64,000 bases of DNA, taken from Verrucomicrobiota bacterium. GTDB taxonomy: Bacteria > Verrucomicrobiota > Verrucomicrobiia > Opitutales > Opitutaceae. The first letter of the stretch is position 1, and every line of letters begins with the position of its first letter. The translations under genes and the position numbers were made by a program. The notes beneath the pieces were generated by a model that worked only from the letters and a program-made list of their open reading frames with translations, was not told where the DNA came from and made no database searches. The DNA is taken from contig JAEWKR010000177.1 in assembly GCA_023457715.1 (NCBI GenBank), forward strand, positions 7,609-71,608. The letters run 5' to 3'. Positions 16,651 through 28,964 of this stretch are shown here, in pieces.

Positions 16651-18520
16651 AGCAAGCTCTCAGCTGTCAGCGTTCAGCGGTCAGCTTTCAACGATCAGCG
16701 GCAAGATCCTGGCCGTGGGCTCCGAGCCTCTCCTCTCGCCTGACGCCTCGTTCTGGCTGCATCCGGTCCTGATTCTGCTGGCGGGCGCGGCGCTGCTGCC
16801 GCTCGTGCCGTCGGCGCTGCGCAAGGGCTGGCTGCTGCTGATTCCGATCCTGACCTTCGCCCGCATCGTCGCGATGACGAAGGGGACCTTCGGTGAGGTG
16901 GAGATCGGCACGTTTGCGCTCACCTTCGGCCGGGTCGACGCGCTGAGCTCCGTCTTCGGCTACATCATGGGCCTGATGGCGATCATCGGCACGCTCTACG
17001 GGCTGCACGTGAAGCGCAGCGTCGAGCACATCGCCGCCTGGCTCTACGTGGCGGGTTCGATCGGCACGATTTACGCCGGTGACTTGCTGACGGTGTTCCT
17101 CTTCTGGGAACTGATGGCGTTCTCCTCGGTGTTCCTGATCTGGTTCCGCGGTCGTGATCAATCCCTCGCCGCGGGCTACCGCTACCTCCTCGTCCATATG
17201 GCCGGCGGCGTTTCGCTCCTGGCCGGTATTGTCCTCTTTCACGCCAACACGGGCAGCTTTGCCTTCAATCTCTTCAATGTGGCGAATGCGGGTCTGGCCG
17301 AGTGGCTGATCCTGATCGGCTTCCTGCTCAATGCCGCGGTCCCGCCGTTGCACGCCTGGCTGCCCGATGCCTACGGCGAGGCCACCTTCAACGGTTCGGT
17401 GTTCATGTGCGCCTTCACCACGAAGACCGCGGTGTACGCCCTGATCCGCGGGTTTGCCGGCATGGAAATCCTGATCGCGCTCGGCGTGGTGATGGCCCTC
17501 TACGGTGTCGTCTACGCCGTGCTCGAGAATGACAGCCGCAAGCTGCTCGCCTACCACATCATCAGCCAGGTCGGCTACATGGTGGCCGGCGTCGGCCTCG
17601 GCACCCAGCTCGCGATCAACGGTGCCGTCGCGCACGCCTTCGCGCACATCCTCTACAAGGGTCTCCTCTTCATGGGCACCGGCTCGGTGCTCTACATGAC
17701 GGGTCGCAGCAAGTTCACCGAGCTCGGCGGCCTGTACCAACGGATGCCGTGGACGTTCCTGTTCACGCTGATCGGCGGTCTCTCGATTTCGGCCTTCCCG
17801 TTGTTCAGCGGCTTCGTCAGCAAGTCGATGATCGTCGCGGCCGGCTTCGAGGATCACAAGCTGTGGGCGGCATTCCTGCTCATGCTGGCCTCGGCCGGCA
17901 CGTTCCTGCACACCGGCCTCAAGGTCCCGTACTTCATTTTCTTCGGGAAGAACAACTGCGACCAGCAGACGTGGAAGAGCGCCGCGGAACCACCCTGGAA
18001 CATGATGGCTGCCATGGGCGTGACCGCCTTCCTCTGCATCCTGATCGGCAGCTACACGCCTTATCTTTACAACATGCTGCCCTACCCGGTCGCGTACGCG
18101 CCGTACACGTCGTATCACGTGTCGGAGACGCTGCAGCTCCTGCTCTTCACCGCACTCGGGTTCTTCCTTCTGATCAAGAAACTGGAGCCGGAGGCGAAGA
18201 TCAGCCTCGACCTCGACTGGCCGTACCGCATGGGCGGCCGGGCGGTGCTCTGGATTGCGTCCAAGCCCATCCAGTTCGTCGATATGTGCGTCAGCGAGGC
18301 GTACCGCGTCATCGGCATCAATCCGCTGATGAGCTTCTCGAAGCTCGCCTCCGTCTTCGATGCCAAGGTGATCGATGGCGTCGTCGACGGTCTGGCCACC
18401 TCGGTCAAGCGGCTCGGCGAACGGCTGCGCAACACGCAGCGCGGAGCGCTGCAGGAGAACCTGACGCTGGCCTTCGGCACCGCCGCGGGGGTCGTCATCT
18501 GCGTCGTCCTGTTCTTCTAA
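16637..18520 (+). CDS. NuoL-like antiporter subunit with lateral-helix tail
   Basis: A 627-residue polytopic protein. The antiporter core has the helix 5 glutamate (VFLFWELMAFSSVFLIWF), but the helix 7 motif is LLNAAVPPLHAWLP, so the usual lysine is asparagine here. The last 110 residues (RVIGINPLMSF through VIDGVVDGLATSVKRLGER to a final hydrophobic helix) match the lateral helix of NuoL. It is therefore the NuoL equivalent of this operon. Residues 6-21 (SSQLSAFSGQLSTISG) are encoded by a 7-bp repeat array, so the true start may be later or the N-terminus has been extended by the repeat. Confidence 0.87.
   Translation: MIASEASSQLSAFSGQLSTISGKILAVGSEPLLSPDASFWLHPVLILLAGAALLPLVPSALRKGWLLLIPILTFARIVAMTKGTFGEVEIGTFALTFGRVDALSSVFGYIMGLMAIIGTLYGLHVKRSVEHIAAWLYVAGSIGTIYAGDLLTVFLFWELMAFSSVFLIWFRGRDQSLAAGYRYLLVHMAGGVSLLAGIVLFHANTGSFAFNLFNVANAGLAEWLILIGFLLNAAVPPLHAWLPDAYGEATFNGSVFMCAFTTKTAVYALIRGFAGMEILIALGVVMALYGVVYAVLENDSRKLLAYHIISQVGYMVAGVGLGTQLAINGAVAHAFAHILYKGLLFMGTGSVLYMTGRSKFTELGGLYQRMPWTFLFTLIGGLSISAFPLFSGFVSKSMIVAAGFEDHKLWAAFLLMLASAGTFLHTGLKVPYFIFFGKNNCDQQTWKSAAEPPWNMMAAMGVTAFLCILIGSYTPYLYNMLPYPVAYAPYTSYHVSETLQLLLFTALGFFLLIKKLEPEAKISLDLDWPYRMGGRAVLWIASKPIQFVDMCVSEAYRVIGINPLMSFSKLASVFDAKVIDGVVDGLATSVKRLGERLRNTQRGALQENLTLAFGTAAGVVICVVLFF
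16655..16703. repeat. Seven 7-bp units (AGCNNTC) inside a coding start
   Basis: AGCTCTC, AGCTGTC, AGCGTTC, AGCGGTC, AGCTTTC, AACGATC, AGCGGCA in unbroken register. They encode the early residues of the NuoL-like gene that starts at 16637. Confidence 0.85.
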
Positions 18521-18536
18521 CCGCCGAATCATTGGC

Positions 18537-18768
18537 CGCAAAAAGGCACAAAATGCGCAAGAAAACGGAGACGGTCGGAGGTCCCGGACGCGAGAGCGCA
18601 CTAGACTCTGGTTGTTCTTTGTCCTCGAGCGCGACCCAACGCAGGCGGGACGCCTACGCTACAGCGATCCTCCAAGCCTAACGCCTACAGCCTAAAGCCT
18701 ACCGCCTACCGCCTAAAGCCTACCGCCTTCCGCCTCTTCTTTTTGCGCCTTTTGCGCCTTTTTGCGGC
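18537..18768. repeat. Composite repeats between the NuoL-like gene and nuoM
   Basis: The gap has three repeat parts. First, GCCGCAAAAAGGCACAAAA near 18535 is roughly the reverse complement of the TTTTTGCGCC/TTTTGCGCC run near 18738-18768. Second, a family B copy sits at 18641-18662. Third, nine perfect-register heptamers of GCCTACC type (GCCTAAC, GCCTACA, GCCTAAA and so on) fill 18676-18738. No gene is seen. Confidence 0.85.
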
Positions 18769-18789
18769 CATCCCTCCGATCCTTTTTCC

Positions 18790-20295
18790 GTGAACACCCT
18801 TTCAAATCTTACCGCGGGCCTTCCGCTGCTGAGCGTGCTGATCTTCAGCCCGCTCGTGGCCGCGGCCGGTGCCGCCTTGATCGGCAATGAACGCGTCCTG
18901 AAGTGGTGGTCGTTCGCGACGACCACCGTCATTGCGCTGCTGTCGCTCCCGCTCTGGTTCCGCTTCGAGCGCGGCACGCACGCTTTCCAATTCACCGAAC
19001 AGCACGCCTGGATCCCGGGCCTCCGCATCGAGTACTCGCTGGGGCTCGACGGCATAAGCCTGCTGCTGGTGCTGCTGACCACGTTGATCACGCCGCTGTG
19101 CGTGCTGGCGTCGTGGAATTACATCAAGACGCGGGTGAAGGAATTCATGGTGTGCCTTCTCGTCATGGAGACGGCGATGATCGGCGTGTTCAGCGCGCTG
19201 GACGCCATCCTGTTCTTCATCTTCTGGGAGGCGATGCTGATCCCGATGGCCTTGCTGATCGGCGTCTGGGGCGGGCCGCGCAAGGTCTATGCCTCGATCA
19301 AGTTCTTCATCTACACGATGGCCGGCTCGGTGTTCCTGCTGGTGGCGCTGATCGCGCTGCGGCTGCAGACCGGCAGTTTCAGCCTCCCGGGCATGATGGG
19401 GCAGCCCTACAGCGAGACGTTCCAGTACTGGGTCTTCGCGGCGTTCTTCCTCTCCTTCGCGATCAAGGTCCCGATGTTCCCCTTCCACACGTGGCTCCCG
19501 GCCGCGCACGTGGAGGCTCCGACCGCCGGCTCCGTCATCCTCGCCAGCGTCCTGCTGAAGATGGGCACCTACGGTTTCCTCCGCTTCTGCCTGCCGATCA
19601 CGCCGGCCGCCACCACCACCTTCGCCCCGTACATCCTGGCCTTCTCGGTCATTGGCATCCTCTACGGCGGCTTCACCGCGCTGGCCCAGGGGGACCTGAA
19701 GAAGCTGGTCGCCTACTCCAGCGTGGCGCACATGGGCTTCGCGACGCTCGGCATCTTCGTGTTAAACGTGAACGGACTCCAGGGCGCGACCCTCGTGATG
19801 ATCAACCACGGCATCACCACCGGCGCGCTCTTCATCTGCGTGGGCATCATCTATGAGCGCCTGCACACCCGCGAACTCGCGGCGGCGGCCGGGATCGGCA
19901 AGCACATGCCGATCTTCACGGCGCTGTTCGGCGTATTCTGCCTGTCGTCGCTCGCCTTCCCCGCGACCAACAGCTTCATCGGCGAGTTCCTCGTCCTCGC
20001 CGGCAGCTTCAACTACTCGAAGCTGATGACGGTGCTGACGATTCCCGGCGTGATCCTGGCGGCCGCCTACATGTTCCGGACGCTGCAGAAGGTGGCCTAC
20101 GGCAGCGCAAACAATCCCAAGCATCACGATCTCGTCGACCTGAACTTCCGCGAGATCGCGACCCTCGTCCCCCTGCTGTTCTTCGTGTTCTGGATCGGGC
20201 TGCACCCGCAGCCGCTGCTGGACACGATGCACGCGAGCATTGTGAACATCCTCGACCAGGTGGGCGCCGGGACGACCCAGATCGCTGCGCGATGA
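18790..20295 (+). CDS. nuoM: NADH-quinone oxidoreductase subunit M of the second complex I
   Basis: A 501-residue polytopic subunit with the full NuoM residue set: glutamate in FFIFWEAMLIPMALLIGVWGG, helix 7 lysine in FAIKVPMFPFHTWLPAAHVE, helix 8 lysine in VLLKMGTYGFLRF, and the MINHGITTGALF region. It starts with GTG at 18790, just after a repeat-filled gap of 269 bp. It is one of four antiporter-like subunits in this operon. Confidence 0.95.
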   Translation: MNTLSNLTAGLPLLSVLIFSPLVAAAGAALIGNERVLKWWSFATTTVIALLSLPLWFRFERGTHAFQFTEQHAWIPGLRIEYSLGLDGISLLLVLLTTLITPLCVLASWNYIKTRVKEFMVCLLVMETAMIGVFSALDAILFFIFWEAMLIPMALLIGVWGGPRKVYASIKFFIYTMAGSVFLLVALIALRLQTGSFSLPGMMGQPYSETFQYWVFAAFFLSFAIKVPMFPFHTWLPAAHVEAPTAGSVILASVLLKMGTYGFLRFCLPITPAATTTFAPYILAFSVIGILYGGFTALAQGDLKKLVAYSSVAHMGFATLGIFVLNVNGLQGATLVMINHGITTGALFICVGIIYERLHTRELAAAAGIGKHMPIFTALFGVFCLSSLAFPATNSFIGEFLVLAGSFNYSKLMTVLTIPGVILAAAYMFRTLQKVAYGSANNPKHHDLVDLNFREIATLVPLLFFVFWIGLHPQPLLDTMHASIVNILDQVGAGTTQIAAR

Positions 20296-20353
20296 ACCAA
20301 AGCGATCGGTTTTAGGCTCCAATCCGACCAAACCGCCCGACCACGAGCCAAAA

Positions 20354-20552
20354 GCTTACCGCCTACCGCTTACCGCCTACCGCCTACAGCCTACAGCCTA
20401 AAGCCTAAAGCCTACCGCCTACCGCCTTCGCCACATGAACGCCCTTTGGTCTTTCTCTTAATCTTTATCTTTCTCTTTCTCCGGTTTGGGCCTCACGCAC
20501 GACCACGATCCAAGACAGGAGAAAGAGAAAGATTAAGAGAAAGAGAAAGATT
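20354..20552. repeat. Heptamer array and inverted hexamer element before nuoN
   Basis: Eleven GCCTACC-type heptamers occupy 20354-20430 in one register, the same family as at 18676. An inverted element follows: a pyrimidine arm TCTTTCTCTTAATCTT... (20450-20483) and a purine arm ...AAGATTAAGAGAAAGAG (20518-20552) around a loop with CACGATCCAAGACAGG. A related element is at 23897-24011. Confidence 0.85.
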
Positions 20553-20575
20553 CAGCCCACCGCTCCCTCTCTCCG

Positions 20576-22051
20576 ATGACCTTCATCCTCACTTTCCTTC
20601 CTGAACTGGTGCTGCTGTTTGGCGCGCTGGCCCTGTTCGGGCTCACGATATCCGACCGGTTCGGCGGCAAGGCCAGGTCGGTCGCGCTCGTCATTGGCGT
20701 CCTTGCCACCCTGTCCGCGGCCGGAACCTTGGGCGCCAGCGGCACGCTCTTCAGCGGCGCCTATCGTGTCGATGCGTTCTCGCAGATCCTGAAGTTTGCC
20801 ATCCTGGGCGGGTTTACCGCCATCCTCGTGGTGAGTCGCGGATTGCCGGACATCCGGGAGAACATTCGCGCGGAATACTATCTGTTCCTGACCCTGAGCA
20901 TCGTCGGCCTGGTCATGCTCGTGAGCTGCATCGACGCCCTCACGCTGGTCATCGCCCTCGAACTTTCGTCGTTCCCCCTCTACCTCCTGGTGGCGATGCG
21001 CCGTGAGCGCGCCGGCCAACGGACGCAGATGGAGTCGGCGGTGAAGTACATCATGTTCGGCATTGGCGCCAACGGCGTGATGCTCTTCGGGCTCAGCTAT
21101 CTGTTCGGGCTCACCGGGACCACGAACATTCCGCTGATGGTGGCCAAACTCGCCCCGGTCATCACGTCCCCGCTGGCCATCGCCGGGCTCACGTTCACCT
21201 TCGCCGGCTTCCTGTACAAGCTGGCCGTCTTCCCCTTCCACTTCTGGACCCCGGACGTTTACCAGGGCGCTGCCAACGAGACGACCAGCATGATCGCCTC
21301 GCTGCCCAAGATCGGGGCCATTGCGGTGCTCGTGCGCTTTGTCTCGCTCGCCACTCCCGACAACCAGACGCTCGCGACCCTGCTCAGCTGCCTGGCCGTG
21401 GGGTCGATGTTCTACGGCAACCTGATCGCGCTGGCGCAGAAGGATCTCAAGCGGCTGCTCGGTTTCTCCGCGATCGCGCATGCGGGCTACGCCATGGTCG
21501 GCTTTGTGTCGCTGAGTGCGACCGGCTACGCCGCCGCGCTGTATTACATCACCGGTTACATGCTGATGGTGCTCGCCTGCTTCGTCGTGATCAGCCGCGT
21601 GTCGCGCGACGGCAACAATGTCGCGATCGAGGAGCTCGCCGGCCTGCACCGGCGGTCGCCGCTGCTCGCCGTGACGCTGCTCGTCGGTTTGTTCGGACTC
21701 GCCGGCATGCCGCCCTTCGTCGGGTTCATCGGCAAGGTCTCGCTCCTGACCGCGGCCTTCGAGAAGGGCCACATCGCCCTCGTCATCGTCGCCATGCTCA
21801 ATGCCGCCATCGCGATCTACTACTATCTCAGCGTCGTCCGCAAAGCCGTCTTCGGCGAACCTGCGACCGCGGCCGCGCAGAGCGAGCCCATCCGCCTCGA
21901 CTGGCAGACCCGCGGTCTGTGCGTCGCCCTGATTGTCGCGATCGTGCTCCTCGGCGTGGCGCCGGCGAAGCTGCTCGACGGCTACTCCCGGTCGGTGGCG
22001 TCGACGATCGGTCGCGCCCAGATCGAGGCCCCGGCGCTCGCGGTGCGGTGA
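20576..22051 (+). CDS. nuoN: NADH-quinone oxidoreductase subunit N of the second complex I
   Basis: A 491-residue polytopic subunit with NuoN features: glutamate in LVIALELSSFPLYLLVAMRRE, helix 7 lysine and loop in YKLAVFPFHFWTPDVYQGA, helix 8 region SLPKIGAIAVLVRF, and AGLHRRSPLLA. The C-terminus extends normally to a last helix. It is the final gene of the second complex I operon; no nuoE, nuoF or nuoG is present between 9.2 and 22 kb. Confidence 0.95.
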   Translation: MTFILTFLPELVLLFGALALFGLTISDRFGGKARSVALVIGVLATLSAAGTLGASGTLFSGAYRVDAFSQILKFAILGGFTAILVVSRGLPDIRENIRAEYYLFLTLSIVGLVMLVSCIDALTLVIALELSSFPLYLLVAMRRERAGQRTQMESAVKYIMFGIGANGVMLFGLSYLFGLTGTTNIPLMVAKLAPVITSPLAIAGLTFTFAGFLYKLAVFPFHFWTPDVYQGAANETTSMIASLPKIGAIAVLVRFVSLATPDNQTLATLLSCLAVGSMFYGNLIALAQKDLKRLLGFSAIAHAGYAMVGFVSLSATGYAAALYYITGYMLMVLACFVVISRVSRDGNNVAIEELAGLHRRSPLLAVTLLVGLFGLAGMPPFVGFIGKVSLLTAAFEKGHIALVIVAMLNAAIAIYYYLSVVRKAVFGEPATAAAQSEPIRLDWQTRGLCVALIVAIVLLGVAPAKLLDGYSRSVASTIGRAQIEAPALAVR

Positions 22052-22091
22052 GGCCCGGCTGCGCCGGGATTTCAGATTTCAGAAAAGCGGC

Positions 22092-22508
22092 CTGGGTACG
22101 TTGTACCGCCTTCAGGCGGAAGGTTTGCGCCGCGTCCCATCAAGGCATTCCGCGTGAAACAAGCCGCGACGTGGGTCTGGTCTGAAATCTGAAATTTGAA
22201 ATCTGAAATCCCGCGCGGAACGCGCCGGACAAGGCATTCCGCCTAAAGGCGGGACAACATACTCGGACCTCCGGGCTTGGGTACGTTGTACCGCCTTCAG
22301 GCGGAAGGTTTTCGGGTGCGTCCCATCAAAGCATTCCGCGTGAAACAAACCGCGACGTGGGTCTGGTCTGAAATCTGAAATTCGAAATCTGAAATCCCGC
22401 GCGGAGCGCACCGGACAAAGCACTCCGCCTAAACGCGGGACAACTTACTCAAACCGCCCAGACGACGTGGCTTTGGTCTGAAATCTGAAATCCCGCGCGG
22501 AACGCGCC
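22092..22508. repeat. 185-bp tandem composite repeat with 7-bp arrays
   Basis: A unit starting TGGGTACGTTGTACCGCC occurs at 22093 and again at 22278, a period of 185 bp, and the first part of a third copy runs from about 22463. Each unit has a family A half-arm and hairpin, then TCTGAAA heptamers (22181-22208; 22367-22394), then CCCGCGCGGA. This region fills the nuoN-to-HEAT gene gap and reads into the HEAT gene's 3' end. Confidence 0.85.
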
Positions 22509-23002
22509 TCGCGCTTCAGGTGCTTGAGCCGGGCGCGCATGGAGGGCGCGGGGTCTTTTGCCGCCTGCCGAAGGAGCGTGCTGATCTCGGCCGCGTATTC
22601 GGGGTCGTCGGCGTACGTGGCCAGGGCTGACAATGCCCAGGCGCGGACAATCGGACGGCGGTCGGTGGTGCAATCTGTCAGGAACGGGTGAAAGGAACGC
22701 CTGAGGTCGGGTGGGCAACCGGTCACGGCGAGCAGCTGGCTGAGACACAGCCGTGAAACCCAGGAGGTCAATTCGTCCGCGGAGGCGGCGAGCCGGCGGA
22801 GGTGGGCGGCGTTGACGCGACCCGCCCGCCCTGCCCGGGACAGCAGCCACACGGCGTGGCCGGCAGGCGCGGGATCCAGATGACGGGCGGCGGTGATCGC
22901 CTGATCCACGAAGCCGGGATCAGCCGCCCCCTGAGCATAAATCGCCTCAAGCTCGCGCACCCGGATCTGGCGGCGGTTGAGGAGCGCTTCGAGCTGGCTC
23001 AT
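22445..23002 (-). CDS. HEAT-repeat-like protein with repeat-derived tail
   Basis: A 185-residue, mostly helical protein. It has paired-helix patterns (LTSWVSRLCLSQLLAV; RRPIVRAWALSALATYADDPEYAAEISTLLRQAAKDP) like HEAT or Armadillo adaptors, which usually mediate protein contacts. No catalytic motif is visible. The last 20 or so residues (SARDFRFQTKATSSGRF) are encoded by the TCTGAAA repeat element, so the stop is supplied by the repeat and the original C-terminus may have been near residue 163. Function unknown. Confidence 0.7.
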   Translation of the reverse strand: MSQLEALLNRRQIRVRELEAIYAQGAADPGFVDQAITAARHLDPAPAGHAVWLLSRAGRAGRVNAAHLRRLAASADELTSWVSRLCLSQLLAVTGCPPDLRRSFHPFLTDCTTDRRPIVRAWALSALATYADDPEYAAEISTLLRQAAKDPAPSMRARLKHLKREARSARDFRFQTKATSSGRFE

Positions 23003-23122
23003 GGGAGAGTGTTATACGCGCTCCCGGCGTTGGAGCGACAAAACTTTTCGTCGCCGCCGTCAGAGATGCAGGGCGCCGGCTGAAGCCGATGCGCATCATC
23101 CGCACCCATCGAGGGCCGCCCT

Positions 23123-23368
23123 TCAGCCCGCGTTTTCCTCGTCGCTCGCGGGATCGGGCCGCGAGGTGGGACGCGAGTTTTGGCGGGCCTGGCGGTTCCG
23201 CGGCGAGCCAGGGGGGCGGGCACGCGTGACCGGCTGGCCGGGGGTGGCTTTCTTCTCCTTCTCCTGCGCGCGGCGGTCAAACTCCGCCGGGTCCACGTGA
23301 CCTTGGCGCCAGAAATAAAGCACGGCCGCCAGCGCAAGCGCGGTCAGGACGATGGCAGGAAGCAGCAT
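23123..23368 (-). CDS. Small membrane-anchored hypothetical protein
   Basis: An 81-residue protein with one N-terminal membrane helix (LLPAIVLTALALAAVLYFW) and a charged, disordered-looking tail rich in Arg, Pro, Ser and Lys. The ATG at 23368 directly precedes the helix. It lies 23 bp after the gene at 23392-23814 on the same strand and may be cotranscribed with it. No family recognised. Confidence 0.6.
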   Translation of the reverse strand: MLLPAIVLTALALAAVLYFWRQGHVDPAEFDRRAQEKEKKATPGQPVTRARPPGSPRNRQARQNSRPTSRPDPASDEENAG

Positions 23369-23391
23369 GGGCGGCGGGACAGGTAGCGTCG

Positions 23392-23814
23392 TCACGCCTC
23401 GCGCCGCGGACGGGCGCGCTGGGGCGGGCGGACGGGTTTGCGGCCGTCGCGTGACGCGCCCGGCTCGACGCCGATTCGCGGATCGCGACGGCGGACGAGG
23501 CGCACCAGGCGTTCGGCGACGTCGTCGAAGCCCGGGGTGGAGTCCGGCAGGTACAGCCACTTCGGCAGCACCGGATGCGCGGTCAGCGCCGGGAACTCGC
23601 CCTGCAAGGACGCATGATGGACGTGGTCGGTGCACACCAGCACGCCGAACCAGGGCTCCGCCTTGGCGCTGAAACACAAGGCCAGCCGGCCGCCGACGTA
23701 CGCCGCCTTCGTGCCGAACATCGCCCGCAGGATAAAGGTGGGCTCGTCGTCGAGCATCTCCCAGAGCCACGCATACGGATGGACAACCGTGACTCGGGCG
23801 GGGTGCGGGTTCAT
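23392..23814 (-). CDS. Conserved hypothetical protein, TfoX-N-like
   Basis: A 140-residue soluble protein. The core ILRAMFGTKAAYVGGRLALCF, followed by a beta-rich stretch and a helical end, recalls TfoX N-terminal/YjbR-like small domains, but the match is loose. The ATG at 23814 (MNPHPARVTVV) was preferred to an upstream in-frame ATG at 23859, because the upstream codons look random. The last 35 residues are Arg/Pro-rich and basic. Confidence 0.6.
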   Translation of the reverse strand: MNPHPARVTVVHPYAWLWEMLDDEPTFILRAMFGTKAAYVGGRLALCFSAKAEPWFGVLVCTDHVHHASLQGEFPALTAHPVLPKWLYLPDSTPGFDDVAERLVRLVRRRDPRIGVEPGASRDGRKPVRPPQRARPRREA

Positions 23815-23896
23815 GGGAAGCCCCCCACCATTTCGGCGGAGGGCGCCAGGGCAATACAAAGTTGAGCCGCCAAAGAAATCCCGGCAGCCCCTTCGT

Positions 23897-24011
23897 TCTT
23901 TCTCTTAATCTTAATCTTTCTCTTTCTCTGGATTGGCTCTTTCGAGCTCGAGTCGATCACGAGCTCGCACGAGCACGATCCAAGGCAGAGGAACGAGAAG
24001 GAGAAAGATTG
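23897..24011. repeat. Inverted hexamer element, second copy
   Basis: Begins TTCTTTCTCTTAATCTTAATC and ends with GAGAAGGAGAAAGATTG. The centre shares GCACGATCCAAG with the copy at 20450-20552. It sits directly beyond the 3' end of the dihydroorotate-dehydrogenase-like gene. Confidence 0.75.
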
Positions 24012-24016
24012 GGCCC

Positions 24017-25009
24017 TCAAACCTTCCAGCTCTGGAGGATGCGGATGTAGTTCGCGCGCTCGAAAGCTGACGGATCCGGGCAGCGGCGGTGGTTCATGGC
24101 TCCGCGCAGCTGATCGATGGATTCGTAGCCGTGCTCCGACATCCATTGGGTGACGCCATTGAGCAGGTTCGCCATGAAACGCGGGCCGTGCTTGAGGAGC
24201 GCGGAGACGATCTGGACCGTCGTCGCGCCGGCAAGAAGCGTCTTCACCACGTCGTCGGTCGAGTGGACGCCGCCACTGGCGCTGAGGGAGCCTTTCAGGT
24301 GCGGCGAGATGATGGCCAGCCACCGCAGGCGCAGCAGCAGCTCCGAGCTGTCCGACAGCTTCAGCTGCGGCAGCACCTCGAGGTCCTCGAGATTGAAATC
24401 GGGCTGGTAGAAACGATTGAAGAGCACGACGCCCGAAGCGCCCGCCTCCTCCAGGGCCAGAGCGAAATGGAGCGGCGAGGTGTGGAAGGCCGAGATCTTG
24501 ACGCCGACCGGAATCTTGACCGCACCCGTGACGGCGCGAACGGTTTCGAGCATGCCGGCCTCGACCTGGTCGCCGCGCAGGCTGGGATCCGTGACCAGCT
24601 GGTAAAGGTTGAGTTCGAGCGCATCGGCGCCCGCATCGGCAATGCGCTTCGCGTACTCGGTCCAGCCACCGGGCCCGCAGCCGTTGAGCGAACCAATGAC
24701 CGGGATGGTCAGCGTCTTCTTCAGGTGCTCGACCTGGCGCAGGTAGTGATCGGGCGTGAGCTGGTATTCGGAGAACGACGGGAAGTACGACGCCGCCTCG
24801 GAATGGCTCTCGGCGATGCCCTCGGTGTGGTGCGCGAGGGCGCGCTGCTCCGCCAGAATCTGCTCCTCGAAGAGCGACCGCATGACGATCGCCGCCGCGC
24901 CGGCATCCTGCAGCTGGCGGGAGACGTAGGCGGTGTCACAATAGGGCGAAGCGCCGACAACGAGGGGGTTCTGCAACTGCAGCCCGAGATAGTTGGTGGA
25001 GAGATTCAC
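24017..25009 (-). CDS. Dihydroorotate dehydrogenase-like flavoprotein
   Basis: A 330-residue FMN-binding TIM-barrel protein. It shows LGLQLQNPLVVGASPYCD at the start, IPVIGSLNG in strand 3, ADALELNLY, PVGVKISAF, and the phosphate-binding end LSASGGVHSTDDVVKTLLAGA. The usual dihydroorotate-contact motifs are only partly kept. Genes of this kind often lie beside nifJ and are annotated as DHODH-like with unknown substrate. It starts with GTG at 25009, and nifJ lies upstream on the same strand across a repeat-filled gap of 283 bp that contains a terminator. Confidence 0.85.
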   Translation of the reverse strand: MNLSTNYLGLQLQNPLVVGASPYCDTAYVSRQLQDAGAAAIVMRSLFEEQILAEQRALAHHTEGIAESHSEAASYFPSFSEYQLTPDHYLRQVEHLKKTLTIPVIGSLNGCGPGGWTEYAKRIADAGADALELNLYQLVTDPSLRGDQVEAGMLETVRAVTGAVKIPVGVKISAFHTSPLHFALALEEAGASGVVLFNRFYQPDFNLEDLEVLPQLKLSDSSELLLRLRWLAIISPHLKGSLSASGGVHSTDDVVKTLLAGATTVQIVSALLKHGPRFMANLLNGVTQWMSEHGYESIDQLRGAMNHRRCPDPSAFERANYIRILQSWKV

Positions 25010-25014
25010 GGAAG

Positions 25015-25160
25015 GGAAAGGGAAAGGGAAAGTGAAAGTGAAAGTGAGAGTGAAAGTGCGGTACGAGATGCGGGATCCGAGATGCGAGATGCGAGATATG
25101 AGAGCGCGTATCCCGGATCCCGGATCTCGTATCCCGGATCCCGTATCCTAGATCGTCGCC
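25015..25160. repeat. Hexamer and heptamer arrays upstream of the DHODH-like gene
   Basis: GAAAGG/GAAAGT hexamers (25017-25057), then GCGAGAT-type heptamers (25055-25103), then ATCCCGG/ATCTCGT heptamers (25109-25155). The last two blocks are reverse complementary in part. The unit resembles the array at 5249-5283. Confidence 0.8.
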
Positions 25161-25255
25161 TGGCTCAACCCCCGGCCGGCTGGACTCGGCCGGGGGTGGC
25201 AGGGACGCTCGCACGAGGCGGGTCGCAAATTCGGAAAGAACGGAGCGGACAGAAA

Positions 25256-25282
25256 CACGGCCTCCCGCTGAAGGAGGCCGTG
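25256..25282 (-). terminator. Rho-independent terminator after nifJ
   Basis: On the minus strand, a 10-bp stem CACGGCCTCC/GGAGGCCGTG with a short loop begins 11 bases after the nifJ stop and is followed by GTTTCTG. The stem is strong, the T-run weak. Confidence 0.7.
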
Positions 25283-25292
25283 GTTGGAAACC

Positions 25293-28964
<3,672 letters not shown>

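Noticed and set aside
22445..22850. Alternative minus-strand frame over the HEAT-like gene
   Set aside because: It is Arg/Pro-rich and lacks the regular helical pattern of the chosen frame.
23369..23859. Extended minus-strand frame joining the small membrane protein to upstream sequence
   Set aside because: The upstream part overlaps the better supported 23392-23814 gene in another frame, so the ATG at 23368 was used.
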